This document shows positions 56,333-64,000 of a DNA stretch of 64,000 nucleotides, in pieces; position 1 is the stretch's first letter, and each line of letters opens with the position of its first letter. Origin of the DNA: Amphibalanus amphitrite (taxonomy: Eukaryota > Arthropoda > Thecostraca > Balanomorpha > Balanidae). The notes below the pieces were generated by a model. The model had not been told where the DNA came from and did not search any database. It saw only the letters and a program-made list of their open reading frames with translations. Where the stretch lies: positions 689,001 through 753,000 of the forward strand of contig NW_024881560.1 of NCBI RefSeq assembly GCF_019059575.1. Reading direction: 5' to 3'. The translations under genes were made by a program, and so were the position numbers.

Positions 56333-56358
56333 CTGATGATGATCAACGTTGATCGAAA
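56333..56358 (+). ncRNA. Hammerhead-ribozyme-like motif (candidate)
   Basis: CTGATGA (56333-56339) is followed by a self-complementary GATCAACGTTGATC and then GAAA (56355-56358), the order of the hammerhead core: CUGANGA, stem II, GAAA. One extra U precedes the stem. Stems I and III and a cleavage triplet were not established. Penelope-like elements are known to carry such ribozymes near their ends. The mirror copy is at 53391-53418 (minus). Confidence 0.4.
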
Positions 56359-56610
56359 GCTTTACTTTAAATAGACTATTATTCAACAAAGAAGTTTCAT
56401 TTTAACTACATGGGAAAACATTTATACCTAGCTGCAGCTCTTACTTTAACAATCATTGCTTCCTTCGGTCAACTTCTATTTACTTTAACGTCTGAGCAGA
56501 AAAGTATAGTACGACGCTTTGAAAATGAGTCCAAGAAGCTCAACAACACAAGGAATGCTGTCGTGTTCAACGATGTATGCATAAAAGAAAACCTGCTTCC
56601 GAAATATGCA

Positions 56611-56629
56611 AATATATATATATATATAT
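56611..56629. repeat. Short (TA)n tract
   Basis: TA dinucleotides between the Penelope-like unit and long-TIR copy 4. Confidence 0.9.
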
Positions 56630-58347
<1,718 letters not shown>

Positions 58348-58483
58348 ACGAGCGATCTCATCAACCACGTGCGGCAAGTAGAGACGAGCGAAAAGGAGAC
58401 AGATCAGCTGCTCAAGGCCATCAACGACGGCGAGTTCCACGTCTCGGACACGGCGCTCGACGACCTGCGCAACAACATCAAAT
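58348..58483 (+). CDS. RPRD2: RPRD2, coiled-coil exon 1
   Basis: Exon of 136 bp between a CCGGCAG acceptor and an AAAT/GTGAGC donor (phase 1). Reads TSDLINHVRQVETSEKETDQ, then LLKAINDGEFHVSDTALDDL and RNNIK. In RPRD2 this is the helical segment just after the CID, where the protein dimerises and contacts other CTD-binding factors. The reading frame continues exactly from the exon at 37171 (phase 0). The 21.2 kb between the two exons is one intron full of transposons. Confidence 0.82.
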
Positions 58484-58892
58484 GTGAGCGAACAGCTCCA
58501 TCAGCGGGGTGGGCCTCAGCGTCAGGACGTGCAGTGGGAGTGGGGCGAGGGGCGCTCGCATCGCCGCTGCTGCATTCAGCGTCCCTCGTTCATCTTGGGC
58601 TTCTGCTAATGGCATCGGGCCGTTCAAGACTCACATTGTCGCCTGAAATAACGTTTATTCCCCTATATCTCGTGCGGCCTGTAAAGAAGGTGGCGTTATC
58701 CAGGGCAAGTCCTGCAAAGTCAGGACCTGGAGAAAAAAAACTCTTTGCTAGCCGCATGTGTGTAAGATTGTGTTTTTCAATTTCCCTTTCACCGACTTCG
58801 ACCGCCAGTAACCTCCCTCGGCCGGGGACGGTTCGGCCGCCTCCGGGAGCCGGGAGGCGGTCCTCTAACGGCGTGTCTCTCTGCTTCCCCAG
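58484..58892. other. RPRD2 intron, 409 bp
   Basis: GTGAGC...TTCCCCAG borders. No repeat recognised. Confidence 0.75.
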
Positions 58893-59068
58893 CCCGCTCG
58901 CAGTCGAAGCTGTTTGTCAGTGAACTGGAGGAGGGTGTGCGCGCCGTGGAGCGGTACGTATCGGCGCTGGACCGAGAGATCCAGCAACGAGCCGAGCTCA
59001 TCGAGCAGCTGGAGCGCAGTGAGATCTTCTACGAGACGCAGCGCACCGATGCTAAAGTGGTTGTCGTG
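58893..59068 (+). CDS. RPRD2: RPRD2, coiled-coil exon 2
   Basis: Exon of 176 bp with a TGCTTCCCCAG acceptor and a GTG/GTACGT donor (phase 0). Reads SRSQSKLFVSELEEGVRAVE, then RYVSALDREIQQRAELIEQL and ERSEIFYETQRTDAKVVVV. The order L...LE..V..LD.....-..L.E.LE...IFYE.Q....KVV matches the RPRD2 central coiled coil as I know the family. It joins in frame on both sides. Confidence 0.85.
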
Positions 59069-59369
59069 GTACGTGCTCACGCGCTTACCGGGGTGGTATG
59101 GGTGGATAAAAAGACGGGACGGATAAGGGGGTGGCATGGAAGGATAAAAAGACGGGACGGGTAAGGAGAGGTGCTGGGGGGGCGGGGTTCGGTTACGCTA
59201 CCCACTGACGTATGGCATGAATGTCAAACGATCACAGAGCTGTTTGTGATGTCGTTGGTTGTAGATGATATGCCTTCATCCCGTTACGAAAGGTTATTTG
59301 TTTCGGCTTTGTTTTGTTATTGCCTCCTATTGGAATGATCACTGTTTAACGGCCCGTTTCTGGCGGCAG
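59069..59369. other. RPRD2 intron, 301 bp
   Basis: GTACGT...GGCGGCAG borders. Contains a short tandem duplication (GGATAAAAAGACGGGACGG near 59102 and 59141). Confidence 0.75.
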
Positions 59370-59523
59370 GCGTACAAGAACTTCAGTAAGCGTGTGCGTG
59401 AGGTGCGCCGTAAGCTGGAGGAGCTGGTCCCCGAGCTGCCGGATGTGTCGCCCGTGCCGTCGCCGGACATGAACGCGCCGTCGCCGACCAACTCTGACGA
59501 CGGCCGGCAGCTGCCCGATGACG
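59370..59523 (+). CDS. RPRD2: RPRD2, exon ending in the SPVPSP motif
   Basis: Acceptor GGCGGCAG. Reads AYKNFSKRVREVRRKLEELV, then PELPDVSPVPSPDMNAPSPT and NSDDGRQLPDD. The AYK.F..RV....+KL..L...LP and SPVPSP.M.APSPT motifs are specific to RPRD2 among RPRD proteins, which decides the orthology. The proposed donor G/GTATGG is not strong; the frame stays open a further 60 codons with Arg/Pro/Gly-rich sequence, which I take for intron. The long C-terminal part of RPRD2 would lie beyond and was not found. Confidence 0.85.
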
Positions 59524-60191
59524 GTATGGGTGCCGGAGACCGGCCGGACCCGGCCCGGCCCCGGGACGGGACGGGACGGGGCAGCGCGGCCGGCTCTGGG
59601 ACCACTCACTGGGGGCACGATGTCCCGGATGTTTGTGTCCCGAGACTAAGACATTCTGCTGCATGGTTGTCTACGCGCTGTCTCTTGTTTTTAACATTTG
59701 CAAAAATTATACTATTCTGAAGATTTTTTATTTCTTTTACACCTTCCATAACTTTAACTCTAATGCAATTTAACCATTAATTGAGGTCATTTCTTGTAAC
59801 ATGTAAAGAACTTTGTGTACGTGTGGTCAGAATTATTTACCAGCATATTTATATTCATGCATTAGTGAGTTTTCGATGTATCAAATATCATCTGCCTTGA
59901 AACATTCCCGTCATATACTGTAAACTAGATGATATCGCTATGGATTTCTGGAAGCATCTCAGGCGTTTGCTCTGTCCGCTGTGTACAAATCGAACTGCAT
60001 GCCAGTATTTCTTTAGAACGGATGAGCCTTAATGGAATGTTAACTGCAGCGGCTTTATTAGTGTCAGCGATTCTAGTAGTTTGACAAGGGTCGCGTTTCT
60101 TACCACGGCTCAGTTCCCATCCACCTTGTGTTCCGCCTAATTTAGTTCATATACCATGCTGATGTTATGGTGTTGGCATTATGGTGTTGGC
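59524..60191. other. RPRD2 downstream intron or 3' region
   Basis: Starts GC-rich (a GGGACGGGACGGGACGGGGC run) and becomes A/T-rich. No further exon recognised. Confidence 0.45.
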
Positions 60192-60659
60192 AGGGACCCT
60201 CCCACCTTCAAAAAAGTTAATGAATTGGCATGAAAGTGATGTCGCTCGGTGCAGAAAGAGCAAACACGAATATCTACCAAATTTCATCGAAAAATATTCA
60301 CCGGTTTTCAAGATATTAGACTTTTACTTTTGTTTACTTTTTGGGATCTCCGCTGTTCCTAGCGACTTTATTTGAAAGTGCGGCATTTGTTGCGCGCAAA
60401 GCAGCCTATACCACCGCGTGTTACAAAGCATTTTAGTCAAACATTTAAACATCGTTAGATATCTGCGATGACGTCACACATTCAGAGGGGTATTCCTATG
60501 CATTAGCCCCTCTGAATCAAAATGCTGCAATTTTGAAATTCAATATTTCCGATTTAACGCATTTCTCGATGTTGTGAGTGCCGAAACCGGTAATTGTGAG
60601 CCAGGGACCCCATTTTGGCTATCTCAACTCAAATCTAATGTTAAGGTGGGAGGGTCCCT
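60192..60659. mobile_element. MITE with ends AGGGACCCTCCCACCTT
   Basis: AGGGACCCTCCCACCTT (60192-60208) faces AAGGTGGGAGGGTCCCT (60643-60659). 468 bp, no coding sequence. Its right part (CAACTCAAATCTAATGTTAA plus GGTGGGAGGGTCCC) is the uninterrupted form of the sequence into which AGGTCA copy c inserted at 27121, so another copy of this MITE lies there. Confidence 0.72.
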
Positions 60660-61299
60660 TTAAAGGGAGATAATGAGCTTTCTTTTTTCTTAAATAAAAA
60701 TTACTCGACATCTATACTATTTCTACTGTAGTTTCTATAAAATATGAAAAATTCCTAGCACATTTTCGTATGTGAAAAAGGTTTTTATTTTTGCAAAAAA
60801 GAAGCAGTACTTGCAGTAGGGGAGAGTGGGGTAAGATGCCCAGGGTGGGAAAGACGCCCCACCCCCTCTAGCGGCGAAACAAAGAATCGGACCTGGAAAT
60901 TAATGTTCTTAGCGTAAAGCGGAAGCCTGCCTTGTTAACTGCACAAAAAATTGCGAAGCTCAGTTGGGCAACGGCTGGCTTATGATTGCATGTTTTTTAT
61001 TTGCTGCTTTCAAAAAATATTTTGGTGTCAAAACATTGTAAATATCAAAGATGGTAAATAATTTTTGCGTCCCTTGCTATAGTCGTGATACATTACCATG
61101 CATGTACTGTGTCCCAAACAGTTTGTTTCAGGGTGTAGTGTTATGGCTAACAAATTGTACTGATTTAATGTTACTTCGGTACCTTGGGGTAAGATGCCCC
61201 CTGTCCTGATGGGGAAAGACGCCCCCCTAAATCCGTAGGCTGTCCTTCAAACAGCCCGTCAAATCATTTATTACATACTTGTGATGTAGACAAAAGCCG

Positions 61300-61680
61300 A
61301 TCTGGGACTATTGAGAGTCCAGTACGGTCGGGTGCTCCCCATGCCGGTCTCTCGGCCCACATAGCGACTTTTTGGGCGGCATCTGACTCTGAGAGCCCTC
61401 ACGACGGCCTCTGTGCGCCCCATTATTGGCTCCAGGGCCCCTCACGACATCCTTTGAGGGCTCCCACGTTGGCCCCACGGGCCGCGCTGGCATCGGAGGT
61501 CCCCACGATGGGCTCGAGGGCCCTCAAGCATCATGAAGACCTATAAGAGCCCCACAGTGGTCTCCGAACGCCACCACGGAGGCTTGTTTGGCCGCGCTGG
61601 ACTATGATGGCCCTAACGATGACCTCTGAAGCCCCTTACGACTACTTTTGCGGGCCCTTACGATGACGTTTGGTGTCTAC
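61300..61680. repeat. Degenerate tandem repeat, GGGCCCTCACGA units
   Basis: Units of about 30 bp alternate GGGCCCTCACGA-type and CCTCTGAGGGC-type phrases. A related array lies at 7840-8110, outside any copy of this element that I can define. Confidence 0.6.
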
Positions 61681-61830
61681 TGCAGGCTCGAAGGGACTAC
61701 TGATTCGTTCAGGCGATTCACGTGCCCATTTATGTCACTTATAGTGCAGGGGGCATCTTTCCCAACGTCAGGGGGCGTCTTTCCCACCCTGTGCGGTAAG
61801 ATGCCCCCTTTCATTTCTTCAGGAAAATGC

Positions 61831-62843
61831 TTAACCCGCGCACCGACGGGGGTCTGCGCCAACTTAGTACCGACGGGGGGGGGGGCGGATGACCGCCCCC
61901 CCCCCCTGAGATCTCGAGAACGAAGCAAGATAGCGACAAGCGGTAAACGGCATCGGATACGCACGGTCAAGATCTACAATTTTTACTAAGGTCATTTTCA
62001 GGTCAGGTCAAAGATGACGTCACAGGGGTCGAAAAAGTCAAAATGGCGGCGCTAAATATGGAGAGAGTTTTTCTCTAATAACTTTCGAATTAGTCAAGAT
62101 AGGAACAAACTAAGGGCATCATCGTGATCCTCTCGTCAATCCGCATCGAATGATATATATGTTGACCTCGAAAGGTCAAGGTCAAAGGTTGACCTCAGGT
62201 CACGTGACCTCGAGGTCATCATGTATATCATTCGATGCGTCTTGACGAGCTGAACACAATGAGACCATCCACGCGTCTGTATCTTGTTCCTGTACGGAGT
62301 TATTGGCCAAAAACCTTTGGTGACCTTTGATGACGTCACATGACCTCACAGCTGCCCAACAGCAAAACAGACCTCAAGGTAGTGAAGGTTGATCGTATAT
62401 GAAGTCATGTATGGTATATGGGGCCATTCCGACCCGTTTTAGTGGTAAAAACAGGGAGTTGATTTTTCCCCCATTGACTTATAATGGGGAGGTCGCGAAA
62501 TTGACCTGACCTTAGATCACCGATATCAAAATTCCGAGATATACAAATTGTAGCTACTAATGACCTAATAACATCCTGCGACTTTCAAAGGCCTCCGACA
62601 TCTACTGTAGCTCTGGCACGGTGACAAAGTTGCAAAAAAGTGACTTGAGGTTGGGTCATTCAAAGTGACCTGGTGACCTGACCTTGAAAGGTAGGAGGTT
62701 CAAACTTGCACACCATGTGTAAAATTGATAAGGGAATAGTCATACCAAATTTCGCGGCGCTACGCGCCGCGGTTTTCCCGCTATTCGCGAAAAACCTCAG
62801 GGGGGGCGGATATCCGCCCCCCCCCCGTCGGTGCGCGGGTTAA
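61831..62843. mobile_element. TTAA-flanked AGGTCA element (copy h), nested
   Basis: Ends TTAACCCGCGCACCGACGGG and CCCGTCGGTGCGCGGGTTAA. The central module is intact: CGCATCGAATGATATA at 62144-62159, an AGGTCA array (62161-62218), then ATATCATTCGATGCG at 62224-62238 on the facing strand. Further AGGTCA runs at 62000-62010 and 62660-62690. Inserted at a TTAA in word-tagged element 5. Confidence 0.82.
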
Positions 62844-63007
62844 TAGCAAAAAAAAGTTATAATATTTCAGGCACGAAAGTGTGATATTTTTGGAGAAAAA
62901 ATATGTCGGTTTCCGTTGAAACTCCAAGTTTTTGCTTTCCTATCGTCATTTTCGAATAAAATATGACATAGCAAAACCCTGGGCATCTTTCCCCACTCTC
63001 CCCTACT

Positions 63008-63639
63008 TGTAACACCCACCGAAATGCGTTGTCCTTCTCTATAAAAAAGTCGCAGTATATGGCGCTTTTGTTTCAAACAGCGACGCTTGGGTTTTTGTTT
63101 ATGTTATCGCCTTGTCGTTGCTTGGTTGTAAGGATTCTAATTTGAATTAGAGTTAATTCGGTTTAGAATTAATTAGATTCTAATTCGGGGGTACATAGTG
63201 CCTACTCTTCTTTGTTTCCAACATTATTTTGCGCCACAAATGAACGGCATGCGCCAGAAACGCAGCCAAATCTTGCGATTGCGACTACGAAATTCATTAT
63301 TTTGGCGTCAGAGCCTGAAGCGAAAAATACAAGCAAATTTATTTCAAAAAGACTTCAGGTTTGTCGAACGGTGTTATGAGAATTTTGATAACAGTACTGC
63401 ATAAGTTTTTCAGTGATGCCGCAAAAGTGTTGTATCTATCTTCTTTGATTGTGCAGTCGGCGGGACCGATTCAAAATTGAGTCGTTGCTACTAAAATAGC
63501 AGCATATGGCGTCAGATGATGAACAGGAAAAATAGTTGCGTAAATTTAGACATAAACCACCCCCAAACCATGAATATCTTTTGAAGGCACTATAGACGAC
63601 CATTAACTAACTAGATGTGATGAAGATCAAATGTAGGGT
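63008..63639. other. Non-coding, no gene recognised
   Basis: Mixed sequence; 63126-63186 has a short inverted TCTAATTTGAATTAGA-type repeat. An open frame at 63198-63404 has no recognisable content. Confidence 0.4.
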
Positions 63640-64000
63640 AGTGTGGGCCGTGGGGTAATTTGAACATATTTTTACGTCTTCTCCGTTGTACCAAATTCCA
63701 GTTCAACCCTGGATGAAGAAAAACTGCTTCAGTAGCGCGTGTCACTTGCTTTCACCATGCAAGCCTCATTTTTGGACGAGCCGAGCATACCTTGAATAGC
63801 ATAGCCTCACTTCTCCACCAAGTCACGGTGTGTTCAAATTGCCCAACCGTGGGGTAATTTGAACATAGGTACTGCCTTTACCTGTCATAAAAACGATAGT
63901 CTCGCCAGCACCGATGTTGTTTGACCCATAAACAAATAGGCAGAACAATTCTAAACATACCTTCACTTGAAAAATCAACACAACAGCAAAAATAACAGTT
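63640..64000. mobile_element. Word-tagged element 6 (tag TAATTTGAACA), left end only
   Basis: Starts AGGGTAGTGTGGGCCGTGGG followed by GTAATTTGAACATA. The word recurs as GTTCAAATTGCCC (63832) and GGGGTAATTTGAACATA (63850). The right end lies beyond the window. Confidence 0.55.

Larger units (their letters stand above)
54811..56610 (+). mobile_element. Penelope-like element B, right unit (plus)
   Basis: Head-to-head partner of the left unit. It starts directly after the left unit ends and keeps about 120 more bases of 5' coding sequence. After the stop codon (56141) come a hammerhead-like motif and then a segment starting MGKHLYLAAALTLTIIASFG and ending LLPKYANI, cut by (TA)n at 56611. This tail probably is the N-terminal coding part of the next unit, i.e. 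the right pseudo-LTR. Confidence 0.88.
60817..63007. mobile_element. Word-tagged TIR element 5 (tag TAAGATGCCC), with nested AGGTCA element
   Basis: Both ends read AGTAGGGGAGAGTGGGGTAA and onward as inverted repeats; about 31 bases match with one difference. The word GGGGTAAGATGCCCC or its GGGAAAGACGCCCC variant recurs at about 60846, 61187, 61210, 61750, 61771 and 61796, in both orientations, before the right end at 62978-63007. 61300-61680 is a degenerate tandem repeat. The AGGTCA element at 61831-62843 is inserted inside. Confidence 0.78.

Overview
This is a piece of an animal nuclear genome, most likely an arthropod and probably a crustacean; a barnacle is only a guess. Genes are split by introns with standard GT-AG borders. 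A secreted chitin-binding-type exon and a Methuselah-like receptor point to an arthropod. Coding exons are GC-rich. Much of the rest is transposon, often transposon inside transposon. Nothing prokaryotic is present. Layout: 1-6.4 kb holds the 3' intergenic side and two exons of a Methuselah-like GPCR (minus strand). 8.8-14 kb is transposons and tandem repeats, ending at a signal-peptide exon with a chitin-binding-like motif (14.06-14.26 kb, minus). 15.4-19.1 kb is a three-exon gene (minus) whose exon phases join cleanly; it encodes a secreted cysteine-rich protein of 367 residues. 21.3-21.6 kb is a terminal exon of an unrecognised cysteine-rich protein. 22-29.9 kb is nested repeats. 29.97-31.12 kb is an intronless rhodopsin-like GPCR (plus). 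32.6-36.6 kb is again nested TTAA-flanked elements. From 37.0 to 59.5 kb four plus-strand exons belong to one gene, the orthologue of RPRD2, an RNA polymerase II CTD-interacting protein. Its 21.2 kb intron holds almost every element in the middle of the window. 60-64 kb is nested repeats. Mobile elements that can be resolved include: one complete Ty3/gypsy retrotransposon with identical LTRs; Penelope-like elements, one pair arranged head to head; three hAT-type elements with perfect 8-bp target duplications and internal minisatellites, two of them with the empty site elsewhere in the window; a decayed mariner; four copies of a long-TIR element inserted in (TA)n tracts; a TTAA-flanked family (seven copies) with a central palindrome packed with AGGTCA nuclear-receptor half-sites; and a set of elements with GGGG-type ends, each with its own terminal word that recurs inside that element. 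The observations most worth a second look are the word-diversified ends, the AGGTCA palindromes (one ends 52 bp before the GPCR start codon), the minisatellite-carrying hAT elements with paralogous empty sites, and the tandemly duplicated, in-frame splice donors of the RPRD2 exon. All exon calls are read from the sequence without transcript support.
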